A stretch of DNA of 64,000 bases from Pseudomonas massiliensis (GCF_000826105.1 NZ_CCYK01000006.1:248001-312000); one strand, 5' to 3'; counted from the stretch's first letter, positions 49,230 through 58,256 are shown. Notes: generated from the sequence alone by a model not told the origin. Made by a program: numbers and translations.

Positions 49230-49548
49230 GATGGCAGGGTTCGGGTAACCGGAGTGAAAGATAAGTCAGGGGTGCAAGGATAGGGGCCCGACGGCGCCAT
49301 GACTACTGGCCGGTAATCGGTGGACAGCGATCCAAGCCTCCCTTACCCTGCCTGCCGTCCGTCGGCTAATGACTCACTCAAGCCCTTTGTATCGGCGCCG
49401 ATACATTTAGGAAACCGTGACGACATGCGTGCCCCCTAAGGTGGCCGCCTCCGTATCGGCGTGGCCCGCTACCCTTGCGCGACAAGAGCGCGGCCTTCCG
49501 CTAGACCGCCAGCCCTACCGGGCAGTTATCCAGGCAGACGACCCCAGC
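49230..49548. other. 319-bp spacer between kdpE and the two-component operon
   Basis: No gene is supportable; an in-frame extension of the downstream response regulator to 49417 lacks domain similarity. It contains a perfect 18-bp palindrome and a repeated half-site (listed separately). No remnant of kdpD was recognised on the minus strand. Confidence 0.5.
49388..49405. promoter_or_regulatory. Perfect 18-bp palindrome, candidate operator
   Basis: TGTATCGGCGCCGATACA is identical to its own reverse complement. The half-site GTATCGGCG recurs at 49453-49461, 64 bases further right. It lies 144 bases before the response-regulator ATG and 159 from the kdpE start, so it could control either. The binding protein is unknown. 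Confidence 0.6.
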
Positions 49549-50313
49549 ATGAATACACCCCTGAGCCCCGCGATGGATCGAGACAAGTGCTCGCCCGTTG
49601 AAGACGACAAACGTTGGAATACCCGCGCGCTTATCGTCGATGACGACGTGCCTATCCGTGAACTGCTGGTCGATTATCTTGCTCGTTTCGGCATTCTCGG
49701 CCACGGTGTGAGTGACGGCGAGGCCATGCGTCAGGCCATGAAAAACGACGCCTATGACGTGGTGGTGCTGGACCTGATGTTGCCTGGCGAAGACGGCCTT
49801 TCCCTGTGCCGCCACCTGCGCGCCGAATCGGACATCCCGATTCTCATGCTTACCGCCCGCTGCGAGCCCACTGACCGGATCATCGGCCTTGAACTGGGCG
49901 CTGACGACTACATGGCCAAGCCGTTCGAGCCGCGTGAACTGGTGGCACGCATCCAGACCATCCTGCGCCGCGTGCGCGACGACCGCACAGAACAACGCGG
50001 CAATGTGCGCTTCGATAACTGGCGGTTGAACAGCGTGCTGCGCCAGTTGACCTCGGCCGAAGGTCTGGTGGTGCCATTGTCCAATGCCGAGTTTCGCCTG
50101 CTTTGGGTCTTCCTGGAGCGGCCCCGTCGGGTACTGAGCCGCGAGCAATTGCTCGACGCCGCGCGTGGCCGCTCCATAGAAGCGTTCGACCGCAGCATCG
50201 ACTTGCTGGTGTCACGCCTGCGGCAGAAGCTCGGCGACGATCCCAAGGCCCCGCAGTTGATCAAGACCGTCCGCGGTGAAGGCTACCTGTTCGACGCGCG
50301 GGACATCGGCTGA
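49549..50313 (+). CDS. OmpR-family response regulator
   Basis: 254 residues. About 28 residues of leader, then a receiver domain with DDDVPIRE, phospho-Asp in VVVLDLMLPGEDG and Lys in DYMAKPFEPRELVARI; a winged helix with NAEFRLLWVFLERPRRVLSR and RSIDLLVSRLRQKLGDDPKA. ATG 49549 gives a modest leader; ATG for MDRDKC is an alternative. TGATG overlap with the sensor gene. Confidence 0.9.
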   Translation: MNTPLSPAMDRDKCSPVEDDKRWNTRALIVDDDVPIRELLVDYLARFGILGHGVSDGEAMRQAMKNDAYDVVVLDLMLPGEDGLSLCRHLRAESDIPILMLTARCEPTDRIIGLELGADDYMAKPFEPRELVARIQTILRRVRDDRTEQRGNVRFDNWRLNSVLRQLTSAEGLVVPLSNAEFRLLWVFLERPRRVLSREQLLDAARGRSIEAFDRSIDLLVSRLRQKLGDDPKAPQLIKTVRGEGYLFDARDIG

Positions 50314-51425
50314 TGCGCCAGGCCGACACGCTGTTCGCCCGACTGTTCGGCGTCTCGGTGATCGCCATCGTCCTGGCCCACCTGCTGGCATTGCTGTGGT
50401 TCCACTACTATGGCTTCCCCGAGGGCCCGCCCGGCCCTCCTCCTGCGCCCATGGCACAACCCATGGCGCCCCCGCCAGGACTGAACGACCGGGGCGTTTC
50501 GGCTGGGGCACCGGCCGAACGTCCGGGACCACCGGGGCCGCATGGTCCGATGGGGCCGGCGCCGCACGAGCGGCACTTTTTCGAAGGGCCGACGGTACCG
50601 CTGGTGTTCCAGCTCATCACCCTGGTAGTCGCGGCCTGGTGGGGCGCGCGTTACCTCTCCCGGCCGATCCGGCGCCTCAGCGAAGCGGCCGAACGCTTGA
50701 GCGAAGACCTCGACAGCCCGCCCATGGAAGAAACCGGCCCGATCGAAGCGCGCACCGCCGCCCATACCTTCAACCAGATGCAGCAACGGATTCGTGAACA
50801 AGTCCAGCAGCGGGCGCGCATGCTGGGAGCGGTATCCCACGACCTGCGCACGCCACTGTCGCGCCTCAAGCTGCGCCTGGAGCAGGTGGACGATGAGAAG
50901 TTGCAGGGCCAGATGCGCCAGGACCTGGATGACATGATCGGCATGCTCGACGCGACCCTGACCTACCTGCACGAAAGACGCACCAGCGAGGCCTTGCAGT
51001 GGTACGACGTGCAGGCGCTGGTGGAATCTCTGTGCGAGAACGCCCAGGACAACAGCTTGCCCGCCGAGTCCCGGGGTAGCTGCGCGCCCATCAAGACCCA
51101 GCCCATGGCGCTGCGTTCCTGCCTGAGCAACCTGCTGGACAATGCACTGCGTTATGCCGGGCATACGATCATCGAGATGGTGGACGGCCCGGCCGCCGTG
51201 GTCATCAGGGTCATCGACCATGGTCCCGGCATCAGCGCCGAAAAGCGCGAGGCGGTGTTCGAACCTTTCTTCCGCCTGGAAGGGTCACGCAATCGCAACT
51301 CCGGTGGCGTGGGCCTGGGGATGACCATCGCCCGGGAAGCGGCGTTGCGCCTCGGTGGCAGCCTGGTCCTTGAGGACACCCCGGGGGGCGGCCTCACAGC
51401 CGTGGTGCGCTTGCCGCGGGAATGA
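50313..51425 (+). CDS. Sensor histidine kinase with a Pro/Gly-rich periplasmic loop
   Basis: 370 residues. Two transmembrane helices (about 10-30 and 96-115) flank a 65-residue periplasmic loop made mostly of Pro, Gly and Ala with scattered His and Met (GPPGPPPAPMAQPMAPPPG, GPPGPHGPMGPAPHERHF). A HAMP-like linker follows, then H-box VSHDLRTPLSRLK, N-box NLLDNALRYA, G1 DHGPGI and G2 GGVGLGMTIA. The loop has no recognised sensor fold and could be disordered or metal-binding. Confidence 0.9.
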   Translation: MRQADTLFARLFGVSVIAIVLAHLLALLWFHYYGFPEGPPGPPPAPMAQPMAPPPGLNDRGVSAGAPAERPGPPGPHGPMGPAPHERHFFEGPTVPLVFQLITLVVAAWWGARYLSRPIRRLSEAAERLSEDLDSPPMEETGPIEARTAAHTFNQMQQRIREQVQQRARMLGAVSHDLRTPLSRLKLRLEQVDDEKLQGQMRQDLDDMIGMLDATLTYLHERRTSEALQWYDVQALVESLCENAQDNSLPAESRGSCAPIKTQPMALRSCLSNLLDNALRYAGHTIIEMVDGPAAVVIRVIDHGPGISAEKREAVFEPFFRLEGSRNRNSGGVGLGMTIAREAALRLGGSLVLEDTPGGGLTAVVRLPRE

Positions 51426-51523
51426 ATCCGCGGCGATACAGAGCCCACACACCCTGGACATCATCCGTTGCAATTGTGTAAGCGCCGGTGAAACGCACCG
51501 GCCTTACTCAACGGAGCATGTCC

Positions 51524-52186
51524 ATGATCAGTGGCGTCAGTAGTTCCAGTTACTATTACACGGCAAACTCGCGCAAGAGCAGCAGTACAGACACCAGTTT
51601 CCAACAGGCCCTGCTTACCAGCCTGGATGCCGACGAAGACGGCAAGGTCAGCAGCGATGAACTGCAATCAGCCCTCGCCAGCGCGCAAACCAGCGATGAT
51701 CCGGGCAAGGCAGGTGTGCTGGTCAGCCTGAGCCAATCATTCGGCGACCTGGACAGCGACAGCGATGAGGCCCTGGACCTTGACGAACTTGCTACCTTGA
51801 AGCCATCACCACCGCCTGCCAGCATGAACCCCAGCGAGCAGGCTGAAGACCTGATCTCCAGCCTGGACAGCGATGAAGACGGCGTACTGAGCAGCGACGA
51901 GCTGAGCGCCGCCATGGACAGCGACAGCGACGGCAGCCAGCTCTTCACCGCGCTGGACAGCGATGGCGACGGCGTGGTGGATACTGACGAGATGACCGCG
52001 GCCCTCACGCCTCCTCCACCCCCGCAAGAATGGACGAGCAGCGAGGCCGGCGACGCTACCCAGAACGCTGGGAGCGCTTCGAGCGACAGCACCGAGACGC
52101 TCGACCGGATGATCGCCACCCTGGCCCGCCAGTACGGCCTGGACAGCGGCAGCAGCCTGGGAAGCACGCTGAGCACCGCCGCCTGA
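51524..52186 (+). CDS. Four-EF-hand calcium-binding protein (XopAW-like by layout)
   Basis: 220 residues. A Ser/Tyr-rich N-terminus (MISGVSSSSYYYTANSRKSS) has no Sec signal. Four canonical 12-residue EF loops start at D35 (DADEDGKVSSDE), D77 (DSDSDEALDLDE), D115 (DSDEDGVLSSDE) and D145 (DSDGDGVVDTDE). Proline-rich linkers and an amphipathic C-terminus follow. ATG 51524 has CGGAG 7 bases upstream; an ATG six bases earlier is too close. The Ser-rich start recalls type III effectors of the XopAW group, but no secretion genes are here. It is 98 bases after the sensor kinase gene. Confidence 0.83.
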   Translation: MISGVSSSSYYYTANSRKSSSTDTSFQQALLTSLDADEDGKVSSDELQSALASAQTSDDPGKAGVLVSLSQSFGDLDSDSDEALDLDELATLKPSPPPASMNPSEQAEDLISSLDSDEDGVLSSDELSAAMDSDSDGSQLFTALDSDGDGVVDTDEMTAALTPPPPPQEWTSSEAGDATQNAGSASSDSTETLDRMIATLARQYGLDSGSSLGSTLSTAA

Positions 52187-52235
52187 ACCGGCGCCTGGGC
52201 TCCTTGGCCCGGTGCCCGCCGCTGGGCGCGAAAAG

Positions 52236-53267
52236 CTAAGACGCTCGCGCCCAGTCGGTGACCAGCCGGTACCCCACTGCCAGCAGCGTCGGCCCGAGGA
52301 ACAGGCCGATGAAGCCGAAGGCCAGCAGCCCGCCGAATACGCCCAGCAACACGATGACCAGGGGCAGGTCGCCGCCCCGACTGATCAGGTAAGGCTTGAG
52401 CACGTTATCAACCCCACTGATCACGAACGTGCCCCATAGCCCGAGGAACACCGCCATGCCGTAGTGCTCCTGCCAGATCAGCCAGCCCACCGCAGGCACC
52501 CAGGCCAGCGGCGGCCCCATCGGGATCAGGCTCAGCAGGAAGGTGACGATGCACAGGACGAGCGCGCCCGGGATGCCGGCAATCAGGAAGCCGATGAGCG
52601 CCAGCAGGGCCTGGGCGGCGGCCGTGCCGATCACGCCGTTCACCACACGCTGTACCGTATCGCCTACCAGGGTCAGGTAATAGCTGCCGCGCTCGCCCAT
52701 GAGCCGCTCGAGCAGGCGCAGTACGAAGGCGGAAATCCGCGGGCCGTCCCGGTAGAAGAAGAAGGTGAACACCAGTGCCAGTGTCAGTTCGACCAGCCCG
52801 CCGCCCAGCCGCGCGGTGCGTGCCAGCAGCCAGTTGCCGACCTGTCCCAGATGTGGTTTGAGCCCTTGGAAAAGCGCCGCGCCCTGAGCATCCATGGACG
52901 CCCAGAGGCGTGTGAGACGATCGCCGAACATCGGCAGGTTGGCCAGCCAGCCTGGCGGTGGCGGCAGGCCCTCGACCTGGACGTCCCGCACGAGAGCCAC
53001 CGCATCGCGGACATGGTCAGCCAGGTTGAAGCCCAGCCAGACCAGGGGCAGGAGCACCAGCAACACCCAGCCGCCGGTCAGGAGGGCAGCGGCAAGGGTG
53101 GGGCGGCCCCCAAGCCATACCGTGAGTCGCCGCATCAACGGCCAGCTCGCGTAAGCGAGGATCGCGCCCCAGAGCAACGCCGACACGAAAGGCAGCATCA
53201 CCCAGACACAGGCGACCAGCAGCAGGAGCAGCGCGATCTGCATGAGCAGGCGGTCGGTACTGATCAT
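52236..53267 (-). CDS. AI-2E family transporter (YdiK/PerM type)
   Basis: 343 residues, about eight helices. Signature segments FFFYRDGPRI, GFLIAGIPGALVLCIVTFLL, SLIPMGPPLAWVPAVGWLIW and VDNVLKPYLISRGGDLPLVI belong to the AI-2E/TqsA-PerM superfamily. Substrate is not predictable; some relatives are Na+/H+ antiporters. Overlaps the DUF4892 gene by 4 bases. Confidence 0.9.
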   Translation of the reverse strand: MISTDRLLMQIALLLLLVACVWVMLPFVSALLWGAILAYASWPLMRRLTVWLGGRPTLAAALLTGGWVLLVLLPLVWLGFNLADHVRDAVALVRDVQVEGLPPPPGWLANLPMFGDRLTRLWASMDAQGAALFQGLKPHLGQVGNWLLARTARLGGGLVELTLALVFTFFFYRDGPRISAFVLRLLERLMGERGSYYLTLVGDTVQRVVNGVIGTAAAQALLALIGFLIAGIPGALVLCIVTFLLSLIPMGPPLAWVPAVGWLIWQEHYGMAVFLGLWGTFVISGVDNVLKPYLISRGGDLPLVIVLLGVFGGLLAFGFIGLFLGPTLLAVGYRLVTDWARAS

Positions 53268-54109
53268 CGCACAACCTCCAGGATCAGGCCTTCGGACGCG
53301 GATTCGCCAAGACCAAGCCGGCTGGCACGAACACCGGACACGACCAGCGCGCTCCGCCAGGCCAACGCCTGGGTGCCGACCAGTCGGACCTGCAAGGTGC
53401 TGTCAAGGTTCAGGGTACGGGCGAGCAGAGCAACCCAGGCTTCGCTCGGGGGCCCGGAGAGCTCGCTCAAGCCCAGCCGCCCTGCCTCGCGCAATTCACG
53501 TAGCAAGGTCCCGGGAGTAGGCAGCAATGGCCCCAGCGGCTGGGCGGGCTGGAAGGTTTCGGCCAGGAGCGCGGCGGTTCGATTGCCCCGCACCACGGCG
53601 TAGATCGCAACCAGTTGGCCCGGATCGCCTGCCGCTTCACGGGCGAGCAGAAAGGCTTGTTGATCATCGTTACCGAGCAGGTACCGGCTGGCGAAGATGT
53701 CATTGGCCCACAGGTTGCTGTCACCGCACTCCCTGCCCTCGCACCAGAACACGAATTGGGCACCCCTTGCGCGCAGGGCCTGGCGAGCGACCTTGAAGGC
53801 CTGCGCCGCGCTGTGCTCGGCCGGCAGCTCCCAGGTCATCGAGGCGAGATCGCCACGCTGCTCCACGCGCCCCTCCATGCGCAGCGTGCTGCCAATGCGC
53901 CGCAGGCTGCCCAACGGATACAGGCGTTCCACCACCTGGAGTCCGCGCTGCTCCAGCAAGCGGCCCTGCTCCGGGCCCAGCTTCTCCAGGAAGGCTTCGG
54001 GCGAGCTGGCAGCTAGAACCGGAGCAGACAGGGAAAGGGCCAGTATCAACGGCAGCGGGCAATGGCGGGCACTAAGCCACGGGCGAAAACGGCGCAGCGG
54101 ATACGGCAT
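53264..54109 (-). CDS. DUF4892 periplasmic protein
   Basis: 281 residues. Signal peptide PLPLILALSLSAPVLAASS. FWCEGRECGDSNLWANDIFA is the DUF4892 signature with a cysteine pair, followed by YLLGNDDQQAFLLARE. Function unknown; it is translationally coupled to the permease and follows two hydrolase genes. Confidence 0.83.
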   Translation of the reverse strand: MPYPLRRFRPWLSARHCPLPLILALSLSAPVLAASSPEAFLEKLGPEQGRLLEQRGLQVVERLYPLGSLRRIGSTLRMEGRVEQRGDLASMTWELPAEHSAAQAFKVARQALRARGAQFVFWCEGRECGDSNLWANDIFASRYLLGNDDQQAFLLAREAAGDPGQLVAIYAVVRGNRTAALLAETFQPAQPLGPLLPTPGTLLRELREAGRLGLSELSGPPSEAWVALLARTLNLDSTLQVRLVGTQALAWRSALVVSGVRASRLGLGESASEGLILEVVR

Positions 54110-54158
54110 GGCAGACTCCCTCGGAACCGATCAAGGGTCGGCAGTCACCGCCGTCAAG

Positions 54159-55013
54159 TCAAGGCGCGAGAATGAAACTATTGATACAGCCTGCTACAAG
54201 CTCAGCGCCCACGTCGTCATCCAGATGCAGATGATGCCGGCCCGGCAGCCACTTGCGCTTAAAGGGCAACGATTCCAGTGGCACCTGGCGCTGCGCAAGT
54301 AAGCCCTGCTTGCCCAGCAACAGCAAGGTCGGGCACTGGATAGCCTGAACCATGGCCCAGGCCTGGGCAGGCTCCATGCGCACCGGGGTGGTCAGGGTCA
54401 GTCGATTGTCGCTGCGCCAGGTGAAACCTCCTTCCACCGCCATCAGCCCCCGCTCGGCCAGCAGGCTGGACGCGCTTTCACTCACTGGCAGCCGGCTCAG
54501 GCAACGGGCCCGCACTGCCTGGGCCCGATCAGGATAAAGCGGCTTGCGTCGCTCTGGATGGGCCAGCTGCTCGCGAAGGGCCTGCCCAAGGCGCTGGGCT
54601 GGGTCCGTCGGGGAGCCGTCCGGCGGTACCAGGCCTTCGATGAGCACCAGGCGCTCGATGCGTTCGGGCATGGCGGCGGCCAACTGCGCCGCAATGATCG
54701 CGCCCATGGAATGGCCGACCAGGGAAAACCTCGGCCATTGCAGTTGCCCGGCCACCTCGAGGATGTCCCGTGTGTATTCCCAATGGGGGTAAAGACTGCC
54801 CGGCGGGCGATGGCCCGACAGCCCATGCCCGGCCAGGTCGAGGCATAGCAGATGCAAGCCAGGCAAGCGCGGTCGTAGCCGTGCGAAGCTATTGGCATTG
54901 TCGAGCCAGCCATGCAGCGCGATCACTGGCGGCGCGGCGCGCGGCCCCTGCCGCAGGCCGGCCAGCTCGATATGGGACAAGCTGAAGCGAATCGGCTCCG
55001 CAGGGTCATTCAT
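54159..55013 (-). CDS. Alpha/beta hydrolase, MEST/serine-hydrolase-like
   Basis: 284 residues. ALHGWLDNANSFARLRPRLP with nucleophile elbow VGHSMGAIIAA and a C-terminal GRHHLHLDD histidine. The HGWLDN motif is typical of the MEST/SERHL group. Substrate unknown. Overlaps the upstream hydrolase gene by 4 bases. Confidence 0.88.
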   Translation of the reverse strand: MNDPAEPIRFSLSHIELAGLRQGPRAAPPVIALHGWLDNANSFARLRPRLPGLHLLCLDLAGHGLSGHRPPGSLYPHWEYTRDILEVAGQLQWPRFSLVGHSMGAIIAAQLAAAMPERIERLVLIEGLVPPDGSPTDPAQRLGQALREQLAHPERRKPLYPDRAQAVRARCLSRLPVSESASSLLAERGLMAVEGGFTWRSDNRLTLTTPVRMEPAQAWAMVQAIQCPTLLLLGKQGLLAQRQVPLESLPFKRKWLPGRHHLHLDDDVGAELVAGCINSFILAP

Positions 55014-55831
55014 CGCGCCTGGCCCTCGAGTTGCCAGCGATGCAGCAGTTCGCGCACGAGCTGGGCGGTCATCAGCGGACGTTCGAAGGGAAACATATGG
55101 CCGCCAGGCAGGCGATGGAACTCACCACGCGGCAGGCGCCGGGCGTTACGACCATGATGCGGCAGCACGACCCGGCTGCGCTCGCCGCCGATGACCGCCA
55201 CGGGCAGCGCCAGGTCGGCAGGGCGTCCGGGGCTGACATGCGGAACGCTGCGGTAGATGCGGATCTCCGTGTCTGGATCGAAGGCCAGGCGCAGCCCTGC
55301 ACCGCCCCGTGCCTCGGCCGCTTCGTCCGTCTTCAGACCATGGTCCAGATAGGCCTCGAGGCAATCGGGGTCGAAGTCCTTGAACAGGGCCTTGCTCAGA
55401 AAATATTCGCGGGCACTGGCCCGATCGGCGAACCGCTCGCGTCGCCCCAGGGTTCGGCCAGCGGGCGTGAGGCGGTCGATTAACCCCATGCGCTTGGCGG
55501 CGCGGATCAGCCACCGGTCGGTGCTGCTCAGTAGAGGTGAATCGAGCATGATCACGCCCCGGTAGAGTGCCGGCTGGCGCAAGGCGGCATGCAGGTGCAG
55601 GACGCCTCCCAGTGAATGACCAACGCCCCAGACAGGCCTGGCTTGCGCCCGCACATGATGCAGCAGCTCATCGACCAGAGACTGCCAGTTGTCCTCCACG
55701 GGGAACCGAGGGTCATGGCCATGCTGCGGCAGGCTGCGCACGACGAACTCCGGCTCCAGGGCCGCGAACAGCTTGCCATAGGTGGCCGACGGGAAACCGT
55801 TGGCATGGGCGAAGAAGACAATGTCCGACAT
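55010..55831 (-). CDS. Alpha/beta hydrolase
   Basis: 273 residues. FFAHANGFPSATYGKLFAAL, nucleophile GVGHSLGGVLHLHAALRQPA, catalytic His near GGHMFPFERP. ATG 55831 (MSDIVFFAHANG) is preferred to the 29-codon longer start because the fold begins at once. Family members are esterase-like; substrate unknown. Part of the gpsA-led operon. Confidence 0.87.
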   Translation of the reverse strand: MSDIVFFAHANGFPSATYGKLFAALEPEFVVRSLPQHGHDPRFPVEDNWQSLVDELLHHVRAQARPVWGVGHSLGGVLHLHAALRQPALYRGVIMLDSPLLSSTDRWLIRAAKRMGLIDRLTPAGRTLGRRERFADRASAREYFLSKALFKDFDPDCLEAYLDHGLKTDEAAEARGGAGLRLAFDPDTEIRIYRSVPHVSPGRPADLALPVAVIGGERSRVVLPHHGRNARRLPRGEFHRLPGGHMFPFERPLMTAQLVRELLHRWQLEGQAR

Positions 55832-55919
55832 GGTATCGAGCTCAGTGAAACCGACACTCGAATTGTGCTCATCGGCCCGAGCGGCCACAACGCGCGAATC
55901 GGCCATCGGACAGGGCAAC

Positions 55920-56363
55920 TCAGCCGGCGGCGGCGGATTTGTCCAAAGGCATCACCGCTACCGTCAGCCGCGAAATGCAGCTGGGCCTGCCTTGCTGATC
56001 GACCAGGCGGATGTCCCATACATGGGTGCTACGGCCAATATGCACTGGCCGCGCGGTCGCGGTTACCCGGCCGCTGCGCACGCCTCTGAGGTGGTTGGCG
56101 TTGACTTCCAGGCCAACGCAATAGAAGCGGGTACGGTCCACGCACAGCATGCTGGCCACCGACCCCACGCTTTCGGCCAGCACCACCGAGGCGCCCCCGT
56201 GAAGCAGGCCATAGGGCTGGTGTGTACGGGCGTCCACCGGCATGCTCGCGGTGAGGAAATCCTCCCCGACCGCCTCGAAGCGGATGTCCAGCAAACCGCC
56301 GATGGTGTCCCGCTGGCTAGCGTTCAAGACGTCCAGGTCGGGAGTGGAATGCCAAAGGGTCAT
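55920..56363 (-). CDS. PaaI/MenI-family hotdog thioesterase
   Basis: 147 residues. Active-site helix HQPYGLLHGGASVVLAESVG (conserved HGG with Glu) and CVGLEVNANHLRGVRSGRVT. ATG 56363 (MTLWHSTPDLDVLNASQRDT). Hydrolyses aromatic or fatty acyl-CoA in relatives. Confidence 0.9.
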   Translation of the reverse strand: MTLWHSTPDLDVLNASQRDTIGGLLDIRFEAVGEDFLTASMPVDARTHQPYGLLHGGASVVLAESVGSVASMLCVDRTRFYCVGLEVNANHLRGVRSGRVTATARPVHIGRSTHVWDIRLVDQQGRPSCISRLTVAVMPLDKSAAAG

Positions 56364-56389
56364 GGGGTTGTCCTTGCCCGAGGGCCTTG

Positions 56390-56866
56390 TCAATGGGAAT
56401 GCCGCAGGCTGCGCAGGGTCATCAGGCCCGGCAAGGGAGCGACGCCTTCAAGCCGCGCCAGGCTGGCGGTGCCCATGGCATGGGGGCTGGCGCGCTCGCC
56501 CCGGTCCAACAAACCGAGCAGGGTGCCGACCAGGGGCTGGTGGCTGACCAATAAGAGCTGGTCGAGCCCAAGCCTGTCCAGTTCCGCCATGACCTGTTCC
56601 GGGTCGCTGTCCGGCGTGAGCCAGTCCACCGTCCGCAGGGCCGGCGGTTCAGCCAGCACAGCGCAGACCACCTCGGCGGTTTGCTGGGCGCGAAGGTAAG
56701 GGCTGACCAGAATAAGCTGCAAGGGCTCGCCCAGAAGGTGTCTCGCGCTGCGCGCCACTTCTTCCCGACCAGCCGACGTCAGCGCTCGCTCGGCATCCAC
56801 GCGGGCGGCACCCACGGCCTCGCCATGGCGCAGTATCCATAGGGTACGCAGGACAGGCTCGCTCAT
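56390..56866 (-). CDS. sixA: Phosphohistidine phosphatase SixA
   Basis: 158 residues, histidine phosphatase fold. LWILRHGEAVGAARVDAERA holds the catalytic RHG; VSPYLRAQQTAEVV and LLVSHQPLVGTLL complete the site. SixA removes phosphate from HPt domains or PTS proteins. Overlaps the DUF4389 gene by 4 bases; the hybrid kinase encoded nearby belongs to an HPt network, so a link is possible but unproven. Confidence 0.92.
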   Translation of the reverse strand: MSEPVLRTLWILRHGEAVGAARVDAERALTSAGREEVARSARHLLGEPLQLILVSPYLRAQQTAEVVCAVLAEPPALRTVDWLTPDSDPEQVMAELDRLGLDQLLLVSHQPLVGTLLGLLDRGERASPHAMGTASLARLEGVAPLPGLMTLRSLRHSH

Positions 56867-57222
56867 AGCGGTGGCTCCTCGCCCTGCGCCGACGAAGGTG
56901 CCGGCGCTGGCGCGGCGGGTGTAGTGACCACCGGCGGAAAGTCTCCGGGCCGTGCCGCTGGCCAGTCGGCGAAGGGCCAGGGCTTCTGCTCGCTGTGGAA
57001 GCTGCCGAACCGCGCAATCTGCGCCAGGTAGCGGCCCAGGCTGTCACCGAAGGTCATCAGGCCTTCATGCGGTACGCCATTGAGTAGCCGACACAACAAC
57101 TGCAGCAGCACCACGGCGGCCAGCAACAGCTGCGCCCCTTGCCAGACCAGCAGGAACAGCAGCATCCAGACAACACGCAGGGCGATGGACTCTTGCTCGG
57201 GTTGGAAGCGGGGGGCGCTCAT
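56863..57222 (-). CDS. DUF4389 membrane protein
   Basis: 119 residues. Hydrophobic [20 protein letters not shown] and [14 protein letters not shown] form one or two helices, followed by [20 protein letters not shown], the family motif, and a Pro/Ala-rich tail. Overlaps gpsA by 4 bases. Confidence 0.87.
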   Translation of the reverse strand: MSAPRFQPEQESIALRVVWMLLFLLVWQGAQLLLAAVVLLQLLCRLLNGVPHEGLMTFGDSLGRYLAQIARFGSFHSEQKPWPFADWPAARPGDFPPVVTTPAAPAPAPSSAQGEEPPL

Positions 57223-58256
57223 GGCAGTTCCTCGTTGAAGCCGCTATCGGGAATGAAATCGACATCCGTCTTGGGTTCGGCGCGCATCAGCAGCTCGATG
57301 ACCTGCTCGAGCGTCCGACCCTCGAAGAGGATGGCATGCAGGCCCGCCACCAGCGGCATGTAAACCTGCAACTGCTGGGCACGGGCCCTCAGTACCTTCA
57401 GGGTATTCACCCCTTCCGCCACCTCGCCAAGGCGAGTCACCGCCTGCTCGAGGCTCAACCCCTGGCCCAGCGCATACCCGACCTGGTAGTTGCGGCTCTT
57501 GGGCGACGAGCAGGTCACCAGCAGATCTCCCACCCCGGCCAGGCCAAGGAAGGTCGTGGGCCGGGCACCCTGGCTCACGGCGAAGCGGGTCATTTCCGCC
57601 AGCGCGCGGGTGATCAGCATGCTGCGGGTGTTTTCACCCATGTTCAAGGCGGCGGCCAGGCCGGCGATGATGGCATAGACGTTCTTGAGCGCGCCCCCCA
57701 TCTCCACGCCGAAGCGATCACTGCTCGCGTAGACGCGGAAGCGGCGCCCATGCAGGGACGCCTGTACCGCCTGGCACAGCGCGGCATCACTACTGGCGAC
57801 CACGGTGGCGGTAAGCTCGTGCTCGGCGATCTCCCGCGCCAGGTTGGGGCCTGAAAGCACGCCGAGGCGCGCTGCCGGTGCGATCTGGGCCAGGATCTCG
57901 CTCATCAGCAGAAAGGTGTCCGCCTCGATGCCTTTGGTCAGGCTGACCAGCATCTTTCCGGCCAGCTTTTGCGCGTGCGGCGCGAGCACCGCCCGCAGTG
58001 CGCTCGAGGGCAACGCCACGAACAAGAGCTCGCTGCCCGCCAATACCGCCTCGAGGTCGACCGTCGGCTCCACGGCAGGGTGCAACTTTATGCCCTTCAG
58101 GTAACGGGGATTCTCGCGCTCCGTGCGCATCGCCTCGGCCTGCGCCGCGTCGCGCATCCACTGGCGAACCCGATGGCCGTTTTCCCCAAGCAGGTTCGCC
58201 ACCGCGGTGCCGAAGCTGCCGCCGCCCAGGACCGCGATCGGTTGCTGTTCAGACAT
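57219..58256 (-). CDS. gpsA: Glycerol-3-phosphate dehydrogenase [NAD(P)+]
   Basis: 345 residues. NAD-binding [20 protein letters not shown], lysine motif [21 protein letters not shown], and [20 protein letters not shown]. Makes sn-glycerol 3-phosphate for phospholipids. First gene of a run of eight minus-strand genes to 52236, most of them overlapping. Diverges from the hybrid kinase over 218 bases. Confidence 0.95.
   Translation of the reverse strand: MSEQQPIAVLGGGSFGTAVANLLGENGHRVRQWMRDAAQAEAMRTERENPRYLKGIKLHPAVEPTVDLEAVLAGSELLFVALPSSALRAVLAPHAQKLAGKMLVSLTKGIEADTFLLMSEILAQIAPAARLGVLSGPNLAREIAEHELTATVVASSDAALCQAVQASLHGRRFRVYASSDRFGVEMGGALKNVYAIIAGLAAALNMGENTRSMLITRALAEMTRFAVSQGARPTTFLGLAGVGDLLVTCSSPKSRNYQVGYALGQGLSLEQAVTRLGEVAEGVNTLKVLRARAQQLQVYMPLVAGLHAILFEGRTLEQVIELLMRAEPKTDVDFIPDSGFNEELP

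Noticed and set aside
49417..49548. 44-codon upstream extension of the response regulator
   Set aside because: No domain similarity; the domain and a reasonable start are at 49549.
51524..52186. Naming the EF-hand protein a type III effector
   Set aside because: Only the Ser-rich N-terminus and EF-hands support it; no secretion apparatus or chaperone is in the window.
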